This document shows positions 11,728-23,600 of a DNA stretch of 64,000 nucleotides, piece after piece. The stretch lies in contig OZ007570.1 in assembly GCA_963931925.1 (NCBI GenBank), forward strand, positions 72,357,921-72,421,920, written 5' to 3'. This stretch comes from Onchidella celtica. Lineage: Eukaryota; Mollusca; Gastropoda; Systellommatophora; Onchidiidae. The notes under the pieces were generated by a model that saw only the letters and a program-made list of their open reading frames with translations, searched no databases and was not told the DNA's origin. The translations under genes were made by a program, and so were the position numbers. Each line of letters starts with the position of its first letter. Position 1 is the first letter of the stretch.

Positions 11728-12130
11728 ATGCCTACTGCAGTCGTAAAATTCATTGAACATGTTTTCGACGATCTTTCCGATGAAACGCTGCTCCAAAAAT
11801 GTCTACATGGAAAAACGCAGAACTCGAACGAATGCTTGAACAAATTAATATGGGACAGGTGGCAGAAGGAGATATTTGTGGAGAAAGATTTAATTGAAGA
11901 TGTAGTATACAGTCCTGTAGCCTATTTCAATGATGGTGCCAACTCAATTATGAATTTGCATGGTGAACTGGGCCTGTGCCGCACTGAACGATACACGGAT
12001 TATGCACGCTGAAAACAAAGGATGTATCAAGCAAAAACAAAGAAGAAAGACACTCAGAGCCATTAAGAAGGGATTCATAGACAAAGACTCAGCATCAGAT
12101 TATCAGAAGGGATCCATACACAGCTGGGGG
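11728..12130 (+). pseudogene. Mutator-like transposase, C-terminal fragment
   Basis: The frame from 11728 contains DDLSDETLLQKCLHGKTQN, then NECLNKLIWDR and an AYFNDGANSIM segment. This pattern (ED-LS-LL-KCL-G-TQN-NE-LN--IW) is typical of the C-terminal part of the invertebrate Mutator-like transposase-domain proteins. Sequence continuing that region (TRIMHAENKGCIKQKQRRKT, ending near SDYQKGS) is found in an overlapping frame that starts at 11960. One frameshift therefore lies near 11970-12000. The element is dead. The matching middle part of the same protein family lies downstream at 12563, in the wrong order for one collinear gene. Confidence 0.65.
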
Positions 12131-12562
12131 ACACTGAGTCTAGAAACATGCCAATTATTGTCGGTTTTCCCCTTTTCTCCGCAAATTCACTTTTTTTTTT
12201 TTTGTCCAAAGGGACTCTACTGCATGCATCATAACTCTTGAACTGTTGGTTGGATTCCTTTCAAACTTTGCAGCATTGTGCTTATTTGATGGAGCTAGGG
12301 GGGAATGAACCTAAAATGGTGGGAATCGCTTGGTAAATATTAAAGTTATTTCAGTCATGCATACTAATGAGGTCCCATTATTGCACACACAAAAAAACAA
12401 AAAAAACAACCCATTATCATTATTTCAATAATTCACCATAATTTTATTTACCCACATAGGCCAATTGTTTTAGGTTCAGTAACTAGAGCCCTTTGAACTG
12501 AATAAGGACGGCAAACCTTTGAAATGAACTTGCCTCTATCTGTCTCTTCAGTCTGAGCAACT
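12131..12562. other. no gene seen
   Basis: AT-rich sequence with T and A runs at 12190-12202 and 12390-12410. No coding or structural signal was recognised. Confidence 0.5.
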
Positions 12563-12927
12563 GTGTATAAGGACAGAATTAGAGAAGCCACAAAGTCAGT
12601 TGCTGATGCATCAAAGGTCTCGGCAGCAAATGAAATAAAGGCAGTCGATGGAGAGAAGGTGGCAGTCGGATGTGATGGGTCGTGGCAGAGAAGAGGATTT
12701 TCCAGTATGGTGTCGCCACTTGTCTGTCAATTAGTAGCAGCTTGCCTCCCAAAGCAGTGGACACAGAGATATTGTCAAACTATTGTGGCTCATGTTCCAA
12801 AACTAAGGCAAAGAAGTCTGAAGAAGATTTTGCTAGGTGGAAAGATGGCCATAGCGAGTGTCAGCCCAAAGTCTGTATAGCATTACTTTCTACACTGATG
12901 CCAAGTTTCAAAATGACACCTATGTAA
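12563..12927 (+). pseudogene. Mutator-like transposase, middle fragment with frameshift
   Basis: The first frame reads a helical segment and then VAVGCDGSWQRRGFSSM. This is the signature block around the first catalytic aspartate of the Mutator-like transposase-domain family (DG[ST]W--RG-SS). About 12705 the reading continues in another frame as GVATCLSISSSLPPKAVD, then LSNYCGSCSKTKAKK and ARWKDGHSECQP, the expected downstream cysteine-rich block. A single frameshift thus separates the two. The rest of the catalytic domain is absent here. Role in life: cut-and-paste DNA transposition. This copy cannot encode a full enzyme. Confidence 0.68.
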
Positions 12928-13145
12928 CTCTTTGAGATATCTTGGCACAATTGTGTGGCATATTCGGAGTTCGGCACCTCCCCAACGATGTTTATTTTGT
13001 GCCCCCCATCCTTTATTAAGGAGAAATTGGGCATGAAATGGTGTTTTCTGTATGTTTCTAACATGTATCTAACACACTGTGGTATTTTCAGTTCATTTAT
13101 GCCAAGAATTCTATTGGCCATTTTAACCTAAGCTTAACACAATTG
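12928..13145. other. no gene seen
   Basis: A short minus-strand frame (12861-13121) overlaps this stretch but shows no known domain. Confidence 0.4.
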
Positions 13146-13318
13146 CCTTGGTAATGTTGGGCGCGATCTATCGATTTGCGCGATCCATCGATCGCGCAGC
13201 GCATTTGGTTGATCGAGGAAACGCGCGACAATCCATCGATTGTGGCGCATTCTGTTGATCAGCGGATCGCGCAGCGCTTTTTTTCGATCCGTTTGGTTGC
13301 GCATTCGATAGATCTTAC
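13146..13318. repeat. GATC/ATCGAT-rich imperfect repeat block
   Basis: A 170-bp block is built from variations of GCGCGATC, CCATCGAT and GCGCAG. I count eight GATC and three ATCGAT sites. The units are irregular in length and do not form a clean tandem array. Composition (CpG-rich, many GCGC) differs sharply from the AT-rich flanks. Confidence 0.65.
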
Positions 13319-13832
13319 CCCTGAGTTTTGTTATGTTTTGTTGTCGTCCAGAGTGTAATTAAGTTTCACTCTCCAAAGTCAAACCGAAGTCCGGGTTACA
13401 ATAACTTACTACATCGCAATAACGGAAGTTGAAATCAGGGTTATAGGTCGGTGAGTATCACTCCGTACACTGTACACTTATCATTCAATATGGAGCGGTT
13501 CACGGCGATAATGGAGAAAGAAGCGCAGTTATTGTCTATAAATCCTGGGTCTGCGTTACTGATGTCACGATCACGTGCGTGAAGATGGTCAGGACCACGT
13601 GTGTGATGAGTACCTAACTTATTTACCTTTCAAACCCAGCTAACAAGCCAAGCAAGCAGACCAGCGATCAACGGACACATGGAGTGAGATTTAAATTAAA
13701 CGATATTTAATTATAAATGCATGACAAAACTTATGTCAAAACATTCAACTCATGGTAATCACATACATAATCATAAAAACAGAGATATTTCAAATTTACT
13801 CTTGGAGATCATGGCTATTCTCTATTCCCCGT
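13319..13832. other. no gene seen
   Basis: Unique-looking sequence ahead of element D. A short frame beginning MERFTAIMEKEAQ at 13491 stops after about 30 residues and is not recognised. Confidence 0.4.
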
Positions 13833-15069
13833 TGTCAAGAACAGATTTAATTCATAAATGTTTCCACTGACTAAATTTTTGTGAGAGAGCAGTGAGTAAT
13901 TTTTACAAACGTAATTATTGTGCGAGCCAGCATAACTTGGTCTCGTAAACAAGTTGTTTTGAACAGTTTTTTTTATAATAGATAGACAGAAGATGTGGGG
14001 AAGGATAGACGGACAGCGTAGGTGTGCATGACTGAGCACTTGTTGTATCTCGTGTTTTGAACTAGGTTTAGTAAAGAGGGAAGGGGTGAGTAGGAATTAA
14101 ATGTTATTGAGACGTCTGTTGACGTACAGAAAAAACCGTGATCCAGAGTAAAAGCTCGGGGTTTTGAACATGTTAAGAATTTATTGCTATAAAATTTACA
14201 TTATATTGTATTGAAGTAATTCGACCTTTGATGTCGACCCAAGGTCGTTGCGTAGGGCTGTTACTTAAATAACTCAGTTCGGCAGCTGAGCTAGAAGTGG
14301 TTGCACCAATCACAATCCAGGAATTAGACGGTAAGCTGCAGATGCAGACCAGTATTTAAGGCCATACAGAACTTAGTTCTGGGCCACATGTAGACAATCC
14401 ATTTACGAGGTGGTCGGCGATAGTCCTCAGCCAGATGAGAGACATAGAGACGCAGTTAAGCAGTCCATTGTGAGGAGCCTGATTTAAAGCTCCATAGCCT
14501 AAGCTACTTGGTTTGATATAAACCCACAGCGTTTACATCCAGCGCTCTCACTCCCAGTGAGGGCCGCATGGTGAGAGTCCATACTAATTTGTAATGATGA
14601 AAGTGAACCGTTCTACTTACTTTTGAAGACAGTTTCAGAGCTACCGCCAGACAACGCATGGTTGTACAAGCATTCTCCATGGCGTGTCTAGAGGAAATGT
14701 CCATATCCTAACATGCCTCATTGAATTAATCGAATTTAAACTGTTAGATCCGTCGCCACGTGCGCGGATTCTTTTTGCCATATAACTCATATGACCTGCA
14801 AGTAGTTAGATTGAATACGTTAGTCTTTATAAAAGCTGTAGTTCCATTAGTTAGATTCAGTTGCCTTTGAATTACTATTTATATTTATAATTATATTTGT
14901 TACATTAATTCCTGTAATTAAACTGCCCTACAGTTCTGCTAAAATTGAAGGCAATTGATTTATTTAGTTTTTAGAGTGCAAGTATTTATTTTTGTGTGTT
15001 CGTCGATTGTGGGAGCGGACCTCGAAAGAGTGTCAGTCGAAATATCCCCATGTAACCCACATCGCGACA
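13833..15069 (+). repeat. 5' LTR of element D
   Basis: 1237 bp, TGTCAAGAAC...GCGACA, the same length as the solo LTR at 9327. It is followed by the primer-binding-type sequence at 15071. Confidence 0.9.
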
Positions 15070-15683
15070 CTGGAGGGGACACTACACACCATTGTTTAGT
15101 TTATAGTTTATTTAGATTAGAGTATATCGTTTTTCTCTTTGATTAACTTTTGTTTCTTTTCAGTTTCAGTGCTCACGTGGTCTCGCACGTTGAGCTAGTT
15201 TAAAATTATTTATTATTTAGTTTGTATACTGCTTTCTTCATTATTTGTTCCACATATTTCCGGCTCTCCCATTGACCCGAGGATCGAGGCCAAGGAGACG
15301 TCAACATAACTGAACGGTGAAAGACAAAAAAGAATGACTGTGGTGTACGCAAAGGCTAAAGGAATCTCCACCAGTTCCTTGAGTTAAGTGATTCCATCCT
15401 AAAATTTTGTCTGCGTCTGGGGAGTTGAGTGTTCCTCCTCGTGTTTTACAGGCTTTTTATACTTTTTCTCTGTGTTTAGGAACTCACGGGCGGTGGCGAG
15501 GGCGTTCTTACGTTTGCGGGTCCCCCCTGCCAAAGTGGTGGCTTGGTCGCAGACTCTGCCGTCTCGACGACAGATTGTGCGGTCTCGCAACACCAGTGGT
15601 TATTGAAACTGTGGGAAGTCGCATTCGCGAGAACGGACTTTGATAGGGATCTGTACACTTTGTTTAGATTGTAGCGTTCCCAT

Positions 15684-15720
15684 CTTCCTCGTTGTTTTAG
15701 GAAGACGTCTCTCTTGTCCT
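15684..15720 (+). other. conserved leader motif of the A/B/C/D elements
   Basis: CTTCCTC, a short spacer, then AGGAAGACGTCTCTCTTGT. The same arrangement occurs on the minus strand in the leaders of elements A (about 4584-4617), B (about 25211-25240) and C (about 54925-54962). The CTTCCT/AGGAAG halves can pair. Being conserved outside any ORF, it is a candidate RNA structure, for packaging, dimerisation or translation (inference). Confidence 0.6.
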
Positions 15721-16334
15721 CTTCTTAATCCTATCTGTAAATATGTTCAGACTGTAGAGTTTGTTATTGTCCGTCTTTCTTGTTTGTCTAGCGTCGTGTT
15801 TGGTGTATTTTGTTTCATTATACCTTTATCATTATCGTGTTGGTACATTCCTTTGTTTCTTATTTTACCTAAGTAACTCATGTGTCTACATTGACACATT
15901 GATTGAGTAATTTGATCTGGTTATTGAGGTTAACGATTTTATTGAATTGTTGGAACCCGTGCAGTTAGCACACTGCCAGTTTTATGGAGCTTATTAAGCG
16001 TCATGTATAACCGATCTCGTCTTTATATTGACGAGCTCCCGAGAGGGCAGTATTAGACTGTTTGGGGATGTGATTTTTTTTATGTAGTGATGAGTAGTGA
16101 GTATTGATTTTATTGTCGGCTGGTGCCGCCGCCCGAAGAGCAATGAATTTGTCTCATGGGAAGAGTCTGTTTCAGTATCGAGGTGATGTCGATATAAGAG
16201 CTATGTGAATTATATATATTGAGGATACTTTCTTTTAGTCGTCTGCGTATGACGTCGACCCGAGGAGAGCAATAATGAGATTGCCTCATGGGATGGATGA
16301 TATTGGTATTTTTCGATTATTTGAGAGATGTTTG

Positions 16335-16654
16335 GCAGTGCTAACGTAGTACACTGCGTAATCGCGTATTCGCGTGTTATTGTTGAACCTTCTTACAGGC
16401 ATTGTAAGCCCCACAGGGCAGTGTAAGGCCTCTGGGCAGTGTAAGGCCACAGGCAGTGTAAGACGCCGAGATGCAGTGTAAGACCTCTTGGCAGTGTAAG
16501 GCCGCAGGCAGTGTAAGACCGACGGGCAGTGTAAGACCGACTAGTTATGTAAGGAAGGGAGTATTCGCGTTTTGAGATATTTAGCAGTGGTAACAGAGGA
16601 CACTGCGTGTTCGCGTTTTTGAGTGTTTTTTGCAGTGGTAACAGAGGACACTGC
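16335..16654 (+). other. stem-loops GCAGTG-11 nt-CACTGC in element D
   Basis: Three perfect 6-bp inverted repeats each enclose exactly 11 nt: 16335-16357 (loop CTAACGTAGTA), 16584-16606 and 16632-16654 (both loop GTAACAGAGGA). A fourth, shorter hairpin (GCAGT/ACTGC) is at 15962-15977. The same structures, with nearly the same loops, occur on the minus strand in the leader of element C at 54248-54268, 54493-54513 and 54614-54636. Confidence 0.75.
16398..16556 (+). repeat. tandem GCAGTGTAAG array
   Basis: About eight copies of GCAGTGTAAG[GA]CC spaced 16-20 bp apart, with variable short spacers, in the internal region of element D between two of the stem-loops. Confidence 0.85.
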
Positions 16655-17749
16655 GTGGTCGCGTTTTAAGAAGTTGTGAAGTAGAGTGGAGTTGTTTTTT
16701 TATACAACCGATTATGACTATGGTTTTCCGCGGTTCGTGGACCATCTAACGTAATACTATATATGACAAGTAAGAATAACCGATTATGATTGTGACTATC
16801 CATGTGGCCGGTGGATGAGTTATCTAAGAACATACCCGATATAGATATTGAATTGAACCGATTACGACTATATACCGAGATGACTGTGACACTTGACGTG
16901 TGCATGGCTTGCGTACGGAAACGTCGCATTAAATTAACTGCTATCGCCTGGTGGCACCTCATCTATCCCGGATTGGATATAATTAGAAATAGGTTAAAGT
17001 ATAATGTTATTTAATTGAGATTTAGATTATTGTTGAATGCGAGAAGCGCTATATAATTCTTAAATCAAGACGAGCGCTACGCAGATTTTGAAAGAGTACG
17101 TCAGGCTAATTATCTTGTCGACGTTTATTTCAGCTTAACTATGGCGAAATTTGTAATTGATAAACCAGAATATGTTGCTATTTTAGTCTGTAAACATTGA
17201 GGTTGGGCATTTTTCACCTTTTTCGGAGACCGTGGATGGTTTCACATTATATTGTCCTACCAATTATGGATATTCTTTCTCAAAATTTCCATGTGATTCC
17301 TTTTTCCACTAGCGTCCATCCTGACCATGACCTGAGTTTCAGACAACCTTGACGCCTTTGTCTGCGGGTCAATGAGATGAGAAAATGCCAAACCGAGCGA
17401 CCAGACCTACTGCTGCCAGGATACCACTACTTTAATTAACTATTGTTCGTTCATGTTCTATGAATGTATTAATTACGCTCAATGAAGCGATGAGCTAGTT
17501 GCTCAATATTTCATTCTTTACAGTATGTCTGTGTGAGAGAAGTTTATCACTTTAATTCTTAAGTGCTACAATAATTATATATTATCACAGAACGTCGCAT
17601 ATAAATATACATATGCTGTTGTCCATCGATAATGCACGTTCTTAGAATTATTTTTTTTGACTTTCAGTAACGATATATTTTTTACTATATAGCCCTTTCC
17701 AAAGTACTATTACATAGCAACGTTAGTAGACAGTTATGTCGTTCAAACC

Positions 17750-17775
17750 CTAAGTTTTCACTGGGGTGGGGGATG
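17750..17775 (+). other. polypurine tract of element D
   Basis: TTTTCACTGGGGTGGGGGAT lies directly before the second LTR. The identical 20-mer, read on the minus strand, lies beside the 3' LTR of element C (about 48955-48976), tying the two families together. Confidence 0.85.
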
Positions 17776-18702
17776 TGTCAAGAACAGATTTAATTCGTAA
17801 ATGTTTCCACTGACTAAATTTTTGTGAGAAAGCAGTGAGTAATTTTTACAAACGTAATTATTGTGCGAGCCAGCATAACTTGGTCTCGTAAACAAGTTGT
17901 TTTGAACAGTTTTTTTTATAATAGATAGACAGAAGATGTGGGGAAGGATAGACGGACAGCGTAGGTGTGCATGACTGAGCACTTGTTGTATCTCGTGTTT
18001 TGAACTAGGGTTAGTAAAGAGGGAAGGGGTGAGTAGGAATTAAATGTTATTGAGACGTCTGTTGACGTACAGAAAAAACCGTGATCCAGAGTAAAAGCTC
18101 GGGGTTTTGAACATGTTAAGAATTTATTGCTATAAAATTTACATTATATTGTATTGAAGTAATTCGACCTTTGATGTCGACCCAAGGTCGTTGCGTAGGG
18201 CTGTTACTTAAATAACTCAGTTCGGCAGCTGAGCTAGAAGTGGTTGCACCAATCACAATCCAGGAATTAGACGGTAAGCTGCAGATGCAGACCAGTATTT
18301 AAGGCCATACAGAACTTAGTTCTGGGCCACATGTAGACAATCCATTTACGAGGTGGTCGGCGATAGTCCTCAGCCAGATGAGAGACATAGAGACGCAGTT
18401 AAGCAGTCCATTGTGAGGAGCCTGATTTAAAGCTCCATAGCCTAAGCTACTTGGTTTGATATAAACCCACAGCGTTTACATCCAGCGCTCTCACTCCTAG
18501 TGAGGGCCGCATGGTGAGAGTCCATACTAATTTGTAATGATGAAAGTGAACCGTTCTACTTACTTTTGAAGACAGTTTCAGAGCTACCGCCAGACAACGC
18601 ATGGTTGTACAAGCATTCTCCATGGCGTGTCTAGAGGAAATGTCCATATCCTAACATGCCTCATTGAATTAATCGAATTTAAACTGTTAGATCCGTCGCC
18701 AC
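17776..18702 (+). repeat. 3' LTR of element D, meeting an A-type LTR
   Basis: Starts TGTCAAGAAC and follows the 5' LTR closely up to the CGTCGCCAC position at 18702, where the A-type LTR sequence begins. Confidence 0.88.
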
Positions 18703-19085
18703 TGCCACGAGCAGAGTTAGGGTCTTGGGGATGTTACGACTGCACGAGAGGCAGCTAACTCACACTCGGACACAACCACACAAGAAAAGTATTAAATAAC
18801 TAGAGCGTATATATGTCAGGCCGGTCAGGCCATAGTTTACATAAATATTAATAACAAAACAAAAGACAATAGGGGTATATATCCAAACCCAAAAAAAAAC
18901 TCTAATTAATAACTTAACCAATGATATTCATGTAACTATGGAGGTACTGCAATCAATAGCAAATGGGTATATTATACGAAACTAGATATCAATTTAAAGT
19001 GACAGTTGAGTCGCCACTGGCCAGTCGCCAGGCAAACTCTCCATAAATCATATGGGCTTAAATGTTAGGAGAGCCCAGTACGTTC

Positions 19086-20272
19086 TGTCACAAATCCCAG
19101 ACTGGGAGATGTAATAAGTATGACAGGACAACAATCACGAACAAACAAGTTTAACACTTAACAGAACAACCCATCAGACTCACACATTTATTAAACATAA
19201 TTATACATATAATAGCGCAATTACATACATTATATTATTGAAATGCACTGCCGTACAACGGCCTTATTCTCACACACACTCTCCCTCGGATCCACAATCC
19301 GGTAGTTACTCCTAAAGGCACTTCGGCCTCAGCCTCTCCCCTCAGGGTCTTAATAGTACTTTAATGATTCACTGGCACCGCAGTCTCTCAATATCCCCTT
19401 CCTATTGTCATACACCTTAACACTCCCCTAGCACCCCAGCAGGGCAATAACACGTTATTATTTCCATAGCCATCAACATGGCAACAACATAATATCAGTT
19501 CACTAGCCTATCAACATGGCAACAACATAGTATCTCATTCACTCTCATATCTACGTCCCTGCCCGTGGCCTGACTGCCACGACTTTATGTGCCTCTACTG
19601 TCCTGCACTGACAGCCTCGCTTCTGGCCTATGTGTGGCCTCCGGCCCTATGCTGGCCTATCTCCTGTGCTCATCGAGGTGGCTCTGCGGCCCGTCCCCGA
19701 CACCTACAAGAATAACATTACATTGGTATAATACCCTACCATTTCTATTCACTCCACCTCTCCTTACAATCCATGAAGCGTACACACACTAGTTCACCTT
19801 TCACTCACCACACATCTTACGGTAACACACTTCCATCGGAGTACACACTACTCACTCGCGCTACAAATCCATGAACTCACTTTCATCTATCGCTCATGGC
19901 GCACATTGCTATATCCAATATCAAGGACTTCCACATTCCTCACATATACTTATTCACATCATGGTAATAGACGAATATAATATAATACATCAATCATACT
20001 AATCAATCAACATTCTACATACCAGTCATAACTGGAAAGACTCTCACTAGTCTTCTCGACTGCTTCCTTTTATCTCTGCCCGATGGGCTATTATTCACAG
20101 ATCCGCTCCCTAGGACCTTCTAACTTGCAGTGATAGTAATCCAGCGCTTTCACCTCATTCAGACCCCGCACTCATGACATGCACGACTTTTCTTCCCTGT
20201 CTCCGTGCGTTAATTTTACTCTCCTCCTTTCCCCCCCGTAATTATTAACTATCGCTCACTCCACTCGTGACA
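19086..20272 (-). repeat. 3' LTR of element B copy 1
   Basis: 1187 bp, bounded by TG and CA in the pattern TGTCACAAAT...CTCGTGACA on the plus strand. The flanking CGTTC duplication is on its left. Confidence 0.95.
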
Positions 20273-20627
20273 TCATCCCCCACCCCAAAAAAATTAATGC
20301 AATTAATTTCAAATCGCATCAAGATGACTGTCAACGAGTGAGCGTGAGCAATACCTACACTAGAAAAATGACCTATCAGTTCCCCCAGTATATAAAATAC
20401 CGAAATCAGGGAAAAATATGGGGATCCGTATGGCCTGCAATATGCATATATGTGTCACATCATGAATAGTTAACTAATCACAATACTTAATACAGAATCA
20501 AAAACCACTCAACCTATCAACCATTCTTAATATCATATTTATAATGTCAATATTTTAAAGTCGACTCATTCACACAGATCCTGTCAATGTTCCTGTCCTC
20601 CGATGTATAAGCTCCTGAAATCTTCCC

Positions 20628-23600
20628 CTAGGCTCGACTAAGGTAGTCGGCGATATGATTGCTGGTTCCTGGAATTGGTTGAATAACGAAGGTGTACGGC
20701 TGCAAAGCCAATGCCCATCTAGACAAGCGTGGGCTGGACGAACGATTCTTCGACAAAAATGTCAGTGGCTTGTGGTCTGTCTGGATACAAAATTCTCGTC
20801 CCATGAGATAACGTCCTAGTTTCTGGACGGACCAGACAATGGCAAGACACTCACGCTCTATCACAGAATACTTTCTTTCTCTCTGCAATAACTTCCTACT
20901 GACATAACATACAGGATGGAGACATTCGTTCTTCTCCTGTAGAAGACAAGCGCCGACACCAGAGTCCGACGCATCCGTTCTGAGGATAAAATTAGATCGA
21001 AAATCGGGTAATATCAGAATGGGTGACGATGATAATGCTGTCACCAAATTATCAAATGATGTCTGACATTCAGACGTCCACTGGACCTTATCGGGTTGTC
21101 CCTTCTTAGTAAGGTCAGTAAGAGAAGATGACAAGGAGGAAAAATTTGGAATGAACTTTCTGTAATAATTTAAAATTCCCACTAAGCTTCTGACTTGTTT
21201 CTTTGTTTTAGGGATTTGCAACCCTACTAACTTGTCAATTTTTGTTACTTCAGGTCTCTGAACACCTCTACCCACAATATGTCCTAAGAATATTATCTCT
21301 GGACATGCCAAATCCATCTTTGCGGGTTTAGCCGTTAACCCAAAATGACGTAATCGTTGAAAAATTACTGTTAGTGTCTGAATATGCTCAGACCATGTCG
21401 ACGTATGGCATGCTATATCATCAAAGAATGACACGACATTAGGTATGTCCTTCAACACTAATCTCATTAATCGTGCAAACGTCGCTGGCGCGTTTACCAA
21501 CCCAAATGGCATGACCTTAAATTGGAATAGTCCAATGGGCGTTTGGAACGCCGTGTATTGTTTAGACTCCTCAGTAAGCGGGACTTCCCAATAACCTTTC
21601 GTTAAATCAATCTTGGAAAACCACGTGGACCCGGCCAATGAAGCTATTAATTCCTCCTGGAACGGGATAGGCTCCCTATCGCCTACCGTAATAGTGTTCA
21701 ATCTTCGAAAATCAATACAGAACCGCACCGATCCATCAAGTTTTTTCACGAGGACGATGGGTGATGAATACGGCGATGTTGATGGTTCTATCACATCTAA
21801 CTTCAACATTGACTCAACTTCCTTTACAACTCTATCTCTCGAAGAAAACGGCAGCGGATAAGGTCTAAGAAATACCGGCTTATCCGAAGTCAACTTTATT
21901 TGGTGCTGGATCGCCGTAGTGCGACCCGGCAAATCCGTAACAACATCCGGAAATGACGCTAACAGGGTCTCAAGTTCCCTACTCCTTGAACTCGTAAGGT
22001 CAGGGTTAATTTTTACGTCCCTGTAACCTTGTGTCGGAGTTAACTCCGGCAATTGAATTTGTAACTCCTCCTGCGCCTCGGTGTCGCTTACGTCACAGTC
22101 CAACTGGTCTACGACCCCCGTACAAGCGGTAGAGAAGACAGTCTCCTTTGGTCTTGTCTGTGCACACAAATACTGTGGTCTCTCATAAAATCTCTGTAGC
22201 ATATTAACATGGAAAACCTTACTCGCTCCATCAATGTGGATAGCGTAATCTACCTTTGAAACAACTCGCTCAATAACATAAGGGCCTTTCCATGTCATCA
22301 ATAACTTATTATGGTCCGTAGGTAACAACAACAGAACCTTGTCTCCTGGCTTAAAAATTCTCAGTTTGGAACCTCTATCCTTATAGTCTTTTGCTCTTTT
22401 CGAAGCGATACCAGAAGCTTCTTCTGCTATAGTGCGCGCAGAAGATAGTCTTTCTCTTAAATCAACAAGGTACTGAAACCTTTTTAAACGGTTCCGAAAC
22501 CGTGGGGATCTTTTGACGAGGAGCCTGGGGTGTACGACCCTTATGCGTCGTCTTTTGGCACGCACTGCACGTCTTACAATATACCCGCACATCTCTGTAT
22601 ACTGACGGCCAATAAAAATCTTTCAGAACCCTTTGCTTGGTTCCCGCACTTCCCACATGATCCGCTAATGGAACATCATGGGCCAGACGCAATACTGTAG
22701 CAATTAACGACCGTGGCACGACGACCTGCTTTTGAGCGGAAGCCACTGTGACGTACATACGGAACAGAATGCCCCCCTGGACAAAAAAAGAAGATGACCC
22801 GTTCTTATATCTCCTCGTTTTCTCGGTTCGCGCTTCCCCAAAACATGGGTTTAATGATGGGTCCTCCCTTTGTAATCTCGCCAAGCGCTCTGGCGTGATA
22901 TCTAGGTTGACCGCTGGCGTCGCCAAAGGTCTAATCTTATCTTTATCCGCTACCCCTCGACGTGTTTCGACCGCGGCGCAAAAGTCAATACCCTTTGATT
23001 GCGACCATGCCTGCACGTTCTCATCGGAAGGGGAAACCACCCGTGATACATTCCCAATGATGAGCTGGGCGCCTGGAAAACAACCAACGACTGCTTCGAC
23101 TTCCCCGCTAAGGAAAGGTGTATCTATCACTATTCTTGCCATGCGTAACTTCTCAATGGCCCCCGAAAATTGGATGCACGGGACAGTCTCACCTGTAAGC
23201 TGTGAATCCCGAATGCAATCCCTATGCACTCCCACAACAGTAGATCCTGTATCTCGTAAAACCGAGACCGGTTCGTCCCCAACAAACCCCGGATAAACCC
23301 TAAGACCACCTCCTGTATGACATGAATTTATAACGGGGATCTTTCTCCCACAAGGTAAAACACCGGAAGATAATAACTTCTCACAACTGGGACACTTAGA
23401 ATACTGTCCGCCTCCGTTGTCCGATGTAACACACGCAGCCGCATGATGAAATTTATTTGGGGAACATGGACTGGAGCTACTGTCCACGTTCGCGGCTATC
23501 CTACCTGCAGGGCAGTTCACGCTGATGTGATCTGCTCTTCCGCAGTTCCAACACTTCGCGGCCCTACACTCGCGCGAAAAGTGACCCACGCGTCCGCAAG

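Larger units (their letters stand above)
13833..18702 (+). mobile_element. non-autonomous LTR retroelement D (no gag or pol)
   Basis: Two direct repeats (13833-15069 and from 17776) of the same LTR flank a 2.7-kb internal region (15070-17775) with no frame resembling gag or pol. Directly after the first LTR comes one base and then TGGAGGGGACAC, a primer-binding-type sequence. Directly before the second LTR is the polypurine tract GGGGTGGGGGAT. The internal region keeps a leader motif (AGGAAGACGTCTCTC at about 15699) and stem-loops shared with autonomous family C. It also carries a tandem array (16398-16556). This is the layout of a LARD/TRIM-like parasite that depends on another element's proteins. 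The right LTR meets an A-type LTR at 18703. The two D LTRs look near-identical where both are present, so the insertion is young. Confidence 0.85.

Noticed and set aside
16398-16556. GCAGTGTAAG array as a CRISPR array
   Set aside because: The unit is too short, the spacers are only 6-10 bp and related to each other, and the array lies inside a retroelement of an animal genome.
9997-18647. A 66-residue minus-strand frame (MDISSRHA...) recurring at 9997, 14504 and 18447, and a ~75-residue frame near the LTR start
   Set aside because: Both are within family D LTRs and repeat only because the LTR copies are similar.
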